Source: Diaphorobacter aerolatus (lineage in GTDB: Bacteria > Pseudomonadota > Gammaproteobacteria > Burkholderiales > Burkholderiaceae_C). From it: a stretch of 64,000 bases of DNA. Below are positions 51,538-59,529 of this stretch, one piece after another (the first letter of the stretch is position 1; the number at the start of each line of letters is the position of its first letter). The stretch is from positions 806,001 through 870,000 of the forward strand of contig NZ_CP060783.1 in the NCBI RefSeq assembly GCF_014489535.1, written 5' to 3'. The notes under the pieces were generated by a model that was not told the origin of the DNA, searched no databases, and saw only the letters and a list, made by a program, of their open reading frames with translations. The translations under genes and the position numbers were made by a program.

Positions 51538-52353
51538 ATGGGGCAAACACTGCAGATCGGGCCATTCACGCTTGCGTGGGTTCTCATCGTTCTACTGACC
51601 GGCTGGCTGGCCGGCACCTGGCTCGCCGAGCATCTGGCGCGCAAGCGCGGAATCAGGATCGAGCGCCACATCTGGCTGATCGCGCTGGCCGGTCTGCTGG
51701 CCGCGCGCCTGGCATTCGTCGCGCAATACGCGTCGGCCTATGCAAGCAGCCAATGGAGCATCGTCGACATACGCGATGGTGGCTGGGAGCCAATGGCCGG
51801 CCTCGCCGCAATCGGCGTCTATGTTCTGGCGCTCTGGGTCTGGCATAGCGCGAGCGCCAGGGCCGTGACGGCGGGCGCGGCGCTGTTCACGGCGATCTGG
51901 CTGGGCGGCTCAACCGCGCTGTCGCTGCTCGCGCCCCAGAACACCACGCTTCCGCAGTTCACGGGTGTCGCACTCGACGCGCAGTCACTGTCGCTTCCCG
52001 ATCTCAAAGGTCAGCCGGTCGTCATCAATCTCTGGGCGACCTGGTGCCCGCCCTGTCGCCGCGAAATGCCCGTGCTGATGGACGCGCAGAAGGCGCATCC
52101 CGGCGTGCGCTTTGTCTACGTGAATCAGGGCGAGAAGCCCGATGCGGTGTTGCGCTACGTGCAGCAGATCGGCATGGCCGAGAGCAGCATCGTGCTGGAC
52201 CCGCAAGAGGCATTGAGCCGCATGGTGCAGCAGCGCGCCCTACCCACCACACTGTTTTTCAACGCCCAGGGCAGGCAGGTTGCGGTGCGTTCGGGTGAAC
52301 TGTCGAAGGCAACACTCGCCCAGCATCTCGAACAGATCGACGCACCCAGATAA
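51538..52353 (+). CDS. Lgt-like membrane domain fused to a TlpA-type thioredoxin
   Basis: 271 residues from ATG 51538. The N-terminal half (residues 1-130) has four hydrophobic helices and resembles the start of prolipoprotein diacylglyceryl transferase (IGPFTLAWVLIVLLTGWLAG, LAGLLAARLAFVAQYASAY, IRDGGWEPMAGL). The C-terminal half is a periplasmic thioredoxin domain with WATWCPPCRREMPVL (active-site CPPC) and the cis-Pro in RALPTTLFFNAQG. It should reduce or oxidise disulphides outside the inner membrane. Lipid transfer is doubtful since the later Lgt helices are absent. Confidence 0.85.
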   Translation: MGQTLQIGPFTLAWVLIVLLTGWLAGTWLAEHLARKRGIRIERHIWLIALAGLLAARLAFVAQYASAYASSQWSIVDIRDGGWEPMAGLAAIGVYVLALWVWHSASARAVTAGAALFTAIWLGGSTALSLLAPQNTTLPQFTGVALDAQSLSLPDLKGQPVVINLWATWCPPCRREMPVLMDAQKAHPGVRFVYVNQGEKPDAVLRYVQQIGMAESSIVLDPQEALSRMVQQRALPTTLFFNAQGRQVAVRSGELSKATLAQHLEQIDAPR

Positions 52354-52466
52354 ACTCGGCGTGCCTCGGCGCAAAGACACGTTCATCCGGCATCGGCTCA
52401 CCGATGCAGAGCGCTCGATCTGATGCAGCACATTCACGGGCTTTTCTGCGCGAAAGGAGCGCATGC

Positions 52467-52913
52467 ATGACCACGATTCTCTGGGACTCTTTTCATCCGG
52501 GGTCAGCGCTTGCGGGCGGCGTTCTGATCGGCGTTGCCAGTGCGATGCTCATCGTGCTGATTGGCCGCATTGCCGGCATCAGCGGCATCGTCGGCACGCT
52601 GATGCAACGCGACGCCTGGGCGCACTACTACGGCTGGGGGTGGCGGCTTGCCTTCGTGGCCGGACTGCTTGTCTCGCCGCTCGTGTGGCAACTGTTCGCA
52701 CCGCTGCCCGCCATCGAACTGCCGAACAATCCACGCCTGATCGTGCTGGCGGGCCTGCTGGTGGGCTTTGGCACGCGACTCGGATCGGGCTGCACCAGCG
52801 GTCACGGGGTGTGCGGAATCTCGCGCCTGTCGCGCCGCTCGCTTGTGGCAACGCTCACCTTCATCGTCTTTGGCGCGCTGACGGTGTACGTGATGCGCCA
52901 TGTGCTCCATTGA
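52467..52913 (+). CDS. YeeE/YedE family half-size transporter, first subunit
   Basis: 148 residues with four to five membrane helices. GGVLIGVASAMLIVLIGRIAGISGI and FGTRLGSGCTSGHGVCGISRLSRRS are YeeE/YedE hallmarks; the cysteines in GCTSGHGVCG match those that handle thiosulphate in YeeE. ATG 52467 follows AAAGGAGC at good spacing. The next gene encodes the complementary half, 27 bases on, so the two probably form one transporter for sulphur compounds. Confidence 0.88.
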   Translation: MTTILWDSFHPGSALAGGVLIGVASAMLIVLIGRIAGISGIVGTLMQRDAWAHYYGWGWRLAFVAGLLVSPLVWQLFAPLPAIELPNNPRLIVLAGLLVGFGTRLGSGCTSGHGVCGISRLSRRSLVATLTFIVFGALTVYVMRHVLH

Positions 52914-52940
52914 CCGGCAACCCGACAAGGCACGACTCAC

Positions 52941-53354
52941 ATGACCTCAATTTTCGCCGCACTCATCGCCGGGTTGATATTCGGACTCGGACTGCTTCTC
53001 TCCGGCATGGGCAACCCTGGCAAGGTGCTGAATTTTCTGGATTTCTTCGGCACCTGGGATCCGTCTCTGGCGCTCGTGATGGTGGGCGCCATCGCCGTTG
53101 GCATCATTCCCTTTACCTGGGCCAAGCGCCGCAAGACCGCCGTGCTCGGCGAGCCCATGCAACTGCCGACCGCAACCGCAATCGACAAGCGCCTGCTGCT
53201 GGGCGCGGCGATGTTCGGCATCGGCTGGGGAATCGCTGGTTTTTGTCCCGGGCCGGCCGTGATGAACCTGCTCACGATGCACAAGGAAGTGATCATCTTC
53301 GCGGTCTCGATGCTCGTCGGCATGCTGTTGCAGCAAACCTGGGCACGCAAGTAA
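52941..53354 (+). CDS. YeeE/DUF6691-type half-size transporter, second subunit
   Basis: 137 residues, four membrane helices. GLIFGLGLLLSGMGNPGKVLNFLDFFGTWDPSLALVM and GIGWGIAGFCPGPAVMNL are typical; the cysteine in GFCPGP is conserved. It works with the upstream half. The pair is placed between a thioredoxin-fusion gene (same strand) and chrA (convergent, 20 bases away), consistent with sulphur or oxyanion handling. Confidence 0.88.
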   Translation: MTSIFAALIAGLIFGLGLLLSGMGNPGKVLNFLDFFGTWDPSLALVMVGAIAVGIIPFTWAKRRKTAVLGEPMQLPTATAIDKRLLLGAAMFGIGWGIAGFCPGPAVMNLLTMHKEVIIFAVSMLVGMLLQQTWARK

Positions 53355-53374
53355 AAATGGCGAGGGCGCGTCGA

Positions 53375-54556
53375 CTACACGACGCCTGACCATCCCGCCA
53401 AAGCCGCGAGCAGCACCACCCAGACCGGCGACCAGCGCGCAAACACCAACAGCCCGAACGCCAGCAGCGCCAACGCAAAATCGGCGCGTGAATGGATCGC
53501 GCTGGTCCATACCGGGTCATACATCGCGGCGAGCAACACGCCGACAACGGCGGCATTCACGCCCGCCATGGCCTGCTGCACGCCAGGCCTTTGGCGCAGG
53601 CTCTGCCAGAACGGCAAGGCACCGATCACCAGCAAAAACGCGGGCAAAAAGATGGCCCCCAGCAACCCAAGCGCACTGCCCCATCCGCCCCATGCCAGCA
53701 TCGGCTGCGGCAGCACCGCTCCCAGATAGGCCGCAAACGTGAACAGCGGCCCCGGCACCGCCTGTGCCGCACCGTAGCCCGCGAGAAACACGTCGTTGGA
53801 AACCAACCCCGGCGGCACCACCGCCGATTGCAGCAAGGGCAGGACGACATGCCCGCCGCCAAACACCAGCGAGCCCGCGCGGTAGAACTCCGCTGCGAGC
53901 AGCCACATCGGCGACTGCCAGGCCGCCGCCAGCGCAGGCAGTGCGAACAACAGCACGACGAAGATCGCGAGCAGTGCGGCACCCGTGCGTTTGTTGCCGA
54001 TGCCCTCGTGTTCCGCCACCGGCACGGCACCGGTCGGCAGTCGCAGAGCGAGCCGCCCGATCAACGCTCCCAGCGCCATCGCAATGATCTGGGTGAACGC
54101 GCTCGGCACCCACAAAACCAGCGCGGCTGCCGCAATCGCCACCGCAGCGCGCAGCCGATCCGGGCACAGCGATCGGCCCATGCCCATGACGGCCTGCGCC
54201 ACCACCGCCACGGCGACCACCTTGAGCCCGTGCACCGCGCCGGACTGCGCGAACGCCGCCCAACGCGTCACGCCAAAGGCAAACAAAATCAGCAACGCAG
54301 CCGACGGCAGCGTAAACCCCACCCAGGCGGCCAGCGCACCCGGCCACCCCGCGCGTTTCATGCCGAGCGCCATACCCACCTGGCTGCTCGCAGGTCCCGG
54401 CAGAAACTGGCACAGCGCCACGAGATCGGTATAGCTGCGGTCGTCGAGCCACTGACGACGCTCGACGAATTCGCTGCGAAAGTAGCCCAGATGCGCGACC
54501 GGGCCGCCAAACGAGGTCAGCCCCAGCTTGAGAAACGCAAGAAAGACCTCGAGCAT
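53375..54556 (-). CDS. chrA: Chromate transporter (long-chain CHR family)
   Basis: 393 residues with two homologous CHR halves. The first has FLKLGLTSFGGPVAHLGYFRSEFVERRQWL and LCQFLPGPASSQVGMALGM; the second has FYRAGSLVFGGGHVVLPLL and YGAAQAVPGPLFTFAAYLG. ChrA exports chromate through the inner membrane and gives resistance, though some relatives move other oxyanions. No chrB regulator gene is adjacent. The frame is intact and the length typical. Confidence 0.93.
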   Translation of the reverse strand: MLEVFLAFLKLGLTSFGGPVAHLGYFRSEFVERRQWLDDRSYTDLVALCQFLPGPASSQVGMALGMKRAGWPGALAAWVGFTLPSAALLILFAFGVTRWAAFAQSGAVHGLKVVAVAVVAQAVMGMGRSLCPDRLRAAVAIAAAALVLWVPSAFTQIIAMALGALIGRLALRLPTGAVPVAEHEGIGNKRTGAALLAIFVVLLFALPALAAAWQSPMWLLAAEFYRAGSLVFGGGHVVLPLLQSAVVPPGLVSNDVFLAGYGAAQAVPGPLFTFAAYLGAVLPQPMLAWGGWGSALGLLGAIFLPAFLLVIGALPFWQSLRQRPGVQQAMAGVNAAVVGVLLAAMYDPVWTSAIHSRADFALALLAFGLLVFARWSPVWVVLLAALAGWSGVV

Positions 54557-54687
54557 GGATCCATTCCGAAAATGTCAGCGCGGATGCATGCCTTCCACGC
54601 CCTTGCCGCGAGAATCGCCGTCGCCACCCAGGCCGAGACGATCCAGCAGACCCCCACCGCGAGCCGCCTCGCTCGGCGGCCTGCCGC

Positions 54688-55265
54688 TCACCTGATCAAC
54701 GGAGCGCATGAAATACGCCAGCCCTCGACCGCCTGCGCGATGTCGTCACCACTGTTGACCGTGGCGTCGATGTAGCGCTGCTCGCCGGTGTACACACGCA
54801 CCCAGCTTCGCGGACCGTAGGCCAGCTTTTCGACGAACGTGAGCGGCACGTCGAACGCCGTGGCGGGATAGCTTCCGGCGGGCGGCTGCACAGAGGACTT
54901 GTTGCGCACACGAACGACCTCACTCGCGCCCAGATGGAAGTCGGCGCCGGTCACCTCCAAGCCCTGAGGTCGGGCACGCCAATCGTCATGCGGGCAACAC
55001 CCGAGCGCGCGCTCGTCCAGTCCGCACCGATCACCGGGCACTGAAAGGAATTCTGCAGGTTGGTCTGCCCCTGACCGCAGGCCGCGCGGTAAGGCTGAAT
55101 GCTCACCAGCTTGTCTCCCGATTCCGAAGTGCTTTCCTTCACCTGCGCCGCAATGCCCTTGCCACCGCCGCTCTTGCTTTCGCTGTTGCCGCTCGCACAA
55201 CCGGTGAGCGCCATTGCGCCAAAAATACCCAACGCGCCCAGCGCCGCTGCCAACCTTGGCTTCAT
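54688..55265 (-). CDS. Hypothetical lipoprotein, frame broken at 54962-54964
   Basis: About 192 residues when joined. ATG 55265 (after AGGAGCAAGGT) gives a lipoprotein signal, MKPRLAAALGALGIFGAMA, then LTGCASG. The first frame ends after GVPDLRAWR; one extra base in CCC 54962-54964 gives PDLRGLEVTGADFHLGASEVVRVRNKSS and a stop at 54688. Four cysteines in the mature part may form disulphides. I do not recognise a family with a known role. Outer- or inner-membrane anchored. Confidence 0.7.
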
Positions 55266-55581
55266 ACCTTGCTCCTGTTTTTCCATTCGTCCACTCGCCC
55301 ATGCGGCGCGGACAAAAAACGGGAGCCGCCATCCATCCGGCAGCGCCCCACTACGTCGAATCATAGAAGAGTCCGCAACCCCTGATCCCCAAGTCGGGAA
55401 GCCGGGCCAAGCGAATCCGTAGTGACCATGCCACGCAGCCGCGCTAAAAACGAGCAGATTTGGCGACTTGCGCACGAGCGTGCAACAGTTTGTCGCGCAG
55501 CTTTTAGAATCGACCTCATCGCGTCCGGTGCAGCGCTCAGGCGGCACGCACGCCATCACACACACACGAGGGTCACCCCAC

Positions 55582-55866
55582 ATGGTCAGATTTTTGAGCG
55601 CCGCACTGCTGGCAGCAGCAGCCAGCGCCACCCCGGCAGCGGCGTTTGCGCACTGCTATTCGGTCTACGACAAGAAAGACGTGCTGATTTTCCAGAGCAC
55701 GCAAAGCCCCGTCGACCTGCGCCAGCCAATCTCCGAAGCCATCAAGCAGCGATTCTCGACCGACGCACGCATGGTCTTCACACCGAACTCCGACGACTGC
55801 CCAGCCGTGGACAAGACCGTCACCCCGACAGGCGTCCCCGACTTCAGCCAGACCCCGCGCCGCTGA
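55582..55866 (+). CDS. Small exported protein with CYxxY...SPVDL...VFTP motif (paralogue 2)
   Basis: 94 residues from ATG 55582 (MVRFLSAALLAAAASATPAAAFA signal). Mature start HCYSVYDKKDVLIFQSTQSPVDLRQPI, then DARMVFTPNSDDCPAV and a tail ending FSQTPRR. Spacing of the two cysteines and the SPVDL and VFTP blocks matches the protein at 46657-46989, so these are paralogues, about 9 kb apart on opposite strands. Function unknown. A longer in-frame start at 55468 has no signal-like sequence and is rejected. Confidence 0.75.
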   Translation: MVRFLSAALLAAAASATPAAAFAHCYSVYDKKDVLIFQSTQSPVDLRQPISEAIKQRFSTDARMVFTPNSDDCPAVDKTVTPTGVPDFSQTPRR

Positions 55867-55911
55867 TTCCCACCCGTCGTGGCGCTTTCCCGGTAGACCG
55901 GTACCCCGCTT

Positions 55912-56309
55912 CTACCGCGTCGCAGCCGCGCGATCCCGTGCTCGCTCGTAGTTGGACTTGGCGCGCTGATTGCACACCGACCGGGCCTCGCCCACCAGAT
56001 CATCACACCGCTCACGAGCCACCGAATTCGCCGCCTTGGCCTTGGCGATGTCCACCTTGTAATTCTGCTTGGCACTCGGCTCGATCCGCGCACCCAACTG
56101 CGCCTTGGCCACCGACACCCGCCCCTTGGCCTGCTGCTTGCAGACGTCCCTGGCGTTCCCACCAACGTCTTGCAATGCCGTATCGCGGCCTTGTACTCGT
56201 TGGCAATCCGATATTTTTCAGACTTGTATTCGGACTTCGTCATGGCGAACCCCGATGAAGCCAACGTGACCGTCAGCAACGCGCCCAGCAGTTTCCATCT
56301 CAGAGTCAT
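55912..56309 (-). CDS. Small exported Cys-rich helical repeat protein, frame broken at 56158-56160
   Basis: About 132 residues when joined. ATG 56309 gives MTLRWKLLGALLTVTLASSGFA (signal), then MTKSEYKSEKYRIANEYKAAIRHCKTLVG. One extra base in CCC 56158-56160 continues into NARDVCKQQAKGRVSVAKAQLGA. The sequence holds two copies of a motif, CKTLVGNARDVCKQQAK and CDDLVGEARSVCNQRAK, separated by about 50 residues, with Lys/Ala-rich helices. Such proteins recur in Comamonadaceae and Burkholderiaceae without known role. Confidence 0.7.
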
Positions 56310-56413
56310 GTGATCGTCTCCCAAAAACAAAGCGAATCGCGTGCAAAGTTTACTGGGTGGGTATGGGATTGCAAATGGGATAGTCGGGATGCCCAGATCA
56401 CACTTTCTTTACT

Positions 56414-56650
56414 TTATTGCGGACTCCAGACAAGTCTGCACGGGTGACACCGGGGTAGAGCACCATTGCTTTGTAGATCCAAGGCTTTTCCAGACATGGC
56501 ATCTGCATCGACCGTTGCCATGTAGCGCACTGATATTTCTTGAATTTTCCACTGCATAACATCGATGGATTGCTTTTTGAGCAATGCGTGGCCCAGTTGG
56601 TGCCAAGGGGTTTGGCCTGTGTAGGCCATGGTATCGATCAGATGGGACAT
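56414..56650 (-). pseudogene. N-terminal remnant of a DUF932 phage/plasmid-like protein
   Basis: 78 residues. MSHLIDTMAYTGQTPWHQLGHALLKK followed by MQWKIQEISVRYM is the recognisable opening of DUF932 (TIGR03299-type) proteins, which are about 300-400 residues and linked to phages and plasmids. After about residue 55 the similarity stops and the frame ends; the bases beyond do not recover it convincingly. AGGAG lies 7 bases before the ATG, so it may still be translated. A mark of past mobile DNA at the island edge. Confidence 0.6.
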
Positions 56651-56668
56651 GAGAAAACTCCTGGAAGA

Positions 56669-56992
56669 TCAGATATGAAAGACGTGGCCGCAGTCCTGGC
56701 ACACGAAGTTGCCCAGGTAGGTGTGGTCGATTTGTTCACCGATACGTCCACCAACTTCGTGACCCACGGTGCCGCCTACAACACCTCCGATGAGTGTGCC
56801 CAACAAAGTACCCAGTGCACTGCCTACCGGGCCTGCGACCATGCCCACGGAGGCACCGGTGGATGCGCGTTGCACCGCACCGGCCACACCGGTCGCCGTG
56901 CCTGCTGCGCCTCCTACGCGCTGAACGATCTGTTTGGCTACGCCCTTGCTGCGCACATTGACGGACTGGCAGCGGGAACATTGGATTGACAT
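56669..56992 (-). CDS. Glycine-zipper protein with split zinc-ribbon ends
   Basis: 107 residues. The N-terminus MSIQCSRCQSVNVRSKG and the C-terminus NFVCQDCGHVFHI each provide a CxxC pair, together a plausible zinc ribbon. Between them is a long Gly/Ala/Val zipper (TGASVGMVAGPVGSALGTLLGTLIGGVVGGTVGHEVGG) that could insert in a membrane or form oligomers. No function is known to me. The gene precedes the DUF932 remnant by 19 bases on the same strand. Confidence 0.7.
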   Translation of the reverse strand: MSIQCSRCQSVNVRSKGVAKQIVQRVGGAAGTATGVAGAVQRASTGASVGMVAGPVGSALGTLLGTLIGGVVGGTVGHEVGGRIGEQIDHTYLGNFVCQDCGHVFHI

Positions 56993-57007
56993 GAATACTC
57001 CAGACGT

Positions 57008-57041
57008 AAAAAAGCGCCCTGGGCATGGAGCCGAGGGCGCT
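57008..57041 (-). terminator. Orphan rho-independent terminator
   Basis: On the minus strand AGCGCCCT/AGGGCGCT (57041-57013) pairs perfectly and is followed by TTTTTT. It would end a minus-strand transcript coming from the right, but no complete minus-strand gene exists there now, only the remnant at 57126-57368. Confidence 0.8.
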
Positions 57042-57125
57042 GAGATGGATGAAAGAGGTTGATGCTCCGTCAGTTCAAAACGAACTTGTCTCGCATCACG
57101 TCAAGGATATATTGCCGAAAAATTT

Positions 57126-57368
57126 TTATTTGAAGGTCTGGCTAAGGCTGGTCTCCGGCATTCGCTCACGGTCCCAGCTTACTTTCCCGCACACCTGAAA
57201 ACGGTTCGAGAATGTCAGTTCGCAGAGCTGGCTGCCACCGGTCATGTCTACTCGGTCTGAGTGAACGTGATGTAGTGCAGGTTGGATGTGGGAACCGGAA
57301 TACGCGCCGATCACCGAGCGGAAGCACCTGCTTGGGGTATCCTCAGCCACACTAAGGAGGAGAACAAC
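57126..57368 (-). pseudogene. Possible 3' remnant of a gene cut off by the defence island
   Basis: A minus-strand frame ends at 57126 with a natural-looking C-terminus (SQLCELTFSNRFQVCGKVSWDRERMPETSLSQTFK spans the last 35 codons). Upstream it runs into the start of the helicase gene, where it is just antisense. A good terminator follows 85 bases downstream. I infer a once longer gene whose 5' part was replaced when the island arrived. Family not recognised. Confidence 0.3.
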
Positions 57369-59177
57369 GTGGCGGTATTGATTCCTGCAATGGGAGCCTG
57401 CGTTGGTCGGATGACGGCAGGTGAGCGTCGTTTGGCCGAGCGGCTGGAGCAAAAACTCGATGACGACTACATGCTTTGGTACGACGTCCCCATCGGTCCC
57501 AAACAAACGCACCCTGATTTTGTCGTGATCCACCCACGCCGTGGCATCCTGATTCTTGAAACCAAGGACTGGCGGTTGGATACGGTTCAGGAGGCGACCA
57601 AACAAGCGTGGACACTCACGGTTGAAGGCAGGCCCAAAGTCGTTATTAATCCAGCCGCACAGGCCCGGCACTGCGCCATCCAGGTCGTCAACGCGCTTGA
57701 GCGAGATTCGCAACTGATACAGAGCGAAGGGCCGCATCAAGGAAAGCTGTCATTTCCATGGGGTAGCGGTGTTGTATTCACCAACATCACGCGCAAGCAA
57801 TTCGAAGACTCCGAACTGAATCGCGCTGTTGATGAACATCTCGTCATCTGCAAGGACGAGATGTTGGAATCCGTCGATGCAGAAGCCTTTCAACAGCGAT
57901 TGTGGAACATGTTTCCTCACGCATTTGGCAAGGCCATCTCCGTGCCACAACTGGAGCGGGTGCGGTGGATCATGTTCCCGCAGGTACGCGTTCCGGTGCA
58001 AGGCAGTCTGCTACCTGATGACGCGGACGATCTGCCGGACATCATGAGGGTCATGGATCTGCAGCAAGAGCAACTCGCACGTAGCTTGGGAGATGGACAT
58101 CGTGTTATCCACGGGGTTGCAGGCTCCGGCAAGACCATGATTTTAGGCTATCGCGCCGAGCATCTTGCCAAGTCATCTTCGGCCAAGCCCATCCTCGTGC
58201 TTTGCTACAACGAACCGTTGGCTGTAAAGATGAATGCTTGGTTCACCGCCAAGGGGCTTGCCGACCGCGTCCACGCTCGCAACTTCCACAAGTGGTGCCG
58301 CCAGCAATTGGTGGCCTATGGCCAAACACTGCCCACTCAGGGCGCTGGCATGTTCGATCAGATGGTGGAGTTCGTGATCCGCGGGGTAGATCGACAACAA
58401 ATTCCATCCGGGCAGTATCAAGCGGTCTTGGTGGATGAGGGACACGATTTTCAACCCGAATGGCTCAAGCTCGTCACCCAGATGGTTGACCCCGAGACCA
58501 ACAGTTTACTGATCTTGTACGACAGCGCACAGAGCATCTACGGCAAAAGCAAGGCCCGTGGGTTCAGTTTCAGGAGCGTGGGTATCCAAGCCTCAGGTCG
58601 CACCACCATTCTCAAGATCAACTACCGCAATACCAAGCAGATCCTGCAGATCGCCAACCGTGTTGCAGCAGAGTTCTTGCAGCCCGATGCACAAGACGAT
58701 GATGGCGTCCCACTGGTGCAGCCAATCAGTTGCGGTCGCGATGGACAGGAGCCACTGATCGTGCGCCTGCCCACGTACAAAGACGAGCCAGCCAAGATTG
58801 CAGAGCTTCTTGCCGCTGCGCATCAGGAGGGCCACGCATGGGGCGATATGGCCATACTCTGCCGAGATCACGAATCCATGAATCAATGTGCAGTAGCGCT
58901 TGCCCACCGCAAACTGCCTTATCGTGTGCGGCATCGGTCAGGGGACTTCGATCCGTTGGCAGACACCATCAAAGTCATGACTATGCACGCGAGCAAGGGA
59001 CTGGAGTTTCCGGTGGTAGCGATTGCCGGAGTCGGTCAAATGCCTCGCGAAGGCGAAGAGCCAGCGGACGAGGCCAAGCTGTTCTATGTGGCGGCTACAC
59101 GGGCGACCCAGAAGCTGGTGCTTACGGTCGCGGGTACAGGGGCCTTTGCGAGCGCTCTAGACGCAGCACCTGAATAG
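57369..59177 (+). CDS. NERD-domain nuclease fused to an SF1 (UvrD-like) helicase
   Basis: 602 residues. The start is GTG 57369, with TAAGGAGG 8 bases upstream. Residues 15-130 form a NERD domain, a predicted PD-(D/E)xK nuclease: HPDFVVIHPRRGILILETKDW supplies D and ExK. The helicase follows: motif I GVAGSGKTMIL, II VLVDEGHDFQPEW, III LLILYDSAQSIYG, IV INYRNTKQI, V MTMHASKGLEFPVVAIAG, VI LFYVAATRATQKLVL. Such proteins occur in phage-defence islands and on plasmids; the exact role is unknown. 352 bases separate it from the OLD gene on the same strand. Confidence 0.88.
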   Translation: MAVLIPAMGACVGRMTAGERRLAERLEQKLDDDYMLWYDVPIGPKQTHPDFVVIHPRRGILILETKDWRLDTVQEATKQAWTLTVEGRPKVVINPAAQARHCAIQVVNALERDSQLIQSEGPHQGKLSFPWGSGVVFTNITRKQFEDSELNRAVDEHLVICKDEMLESVDAEAFQQRLWNMFPHAFGKAISVPQLERVRWIMFPQVRVPVQGSLLPDDADDLPDIMRVMDLQQEQLARSLGDGHRVIHGVAGSGKTMILGYRAEHLAKSSSAKPILVLCYNEPLAVKMNAWFTAKGLADRVHARNFHKWCRQQLVAYGQTLPTQGAGMFDQMVEFVIRGVDRQQIPSGQYQAVLVDEGHDFQPEWLKLVTQMVDPETNSLLILYDSAQSIYGKSKARGFSFRSVGIQASGRTTILKINYRNTKQILQIANRVAAEFLQPDAQDDDGVPLVQPISCGRDGQEPLIVRLPTYKDEPAKIAELLAAAHQEGHAWGDMAILCRDHESMNQCAVALAHRKLPYRVRHRSGDFDPLADTIKVMTMHASKGLEFPVVAIAGVGQMPREGEEPADEAKLFYVAATRATQKLVLTVAGTGAFASALDAAPE

Positions 59178-59529
59178 GACGGACAGTATTTGAATCCCAG
59201 GAATGTGCATTTGGACTTGCTACTTTGTCGGAAAAAGGCTGATAGCGGTAGTTCTCCACCGACCGCTTTGCGGCCCCTCGTTGTCCGACAGTGAATTCAA
59301 CGCCAGATCATCACAGAGCGCATTGTTGGTGAATGCGACAACCCGCGCACAGATTGGGTGCCAATGTCGTGGACATTGAATCTAATACAGGCCTGACGTG
59401 CTGCAACCTTTTTTGGGAACACGCCAACTATGAGGTGCTCAGTTCGAGCCCGAGCCATTGCCTCCAGTTTGCTGTAATCTCGTGCTTCAGTTATCGTTAC
59501 AAAAAGTACATGCAATTGATGAGGGAGAC
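59178..59529 (+). other. 352-bp spacer between the two island operons
   Basis: No convincing gene. It should hold the promoter of the OLD-helicase pair; I see no consensus -35/-10. A minus-strand frame at 59297-59515 (72 codons) has a readable start (MHVLFVTITEARDYSKLEAM) but no ribosome site or family match. Confidence 0.35.

Noticed and set aside
53492..54775. 427-codon plus-strand frame opposite chrA
   Set aside because: Extremely Arg/His/Gln-rich, typical of a shadow; ChrA motifs are on the minus strand.
57126..57740. 204-codon minus-strand frame as a full gene
   Set aside because: Its upstream two thirds are antisense to the NERD domain; only the 3' part is kept as a possible remnant.
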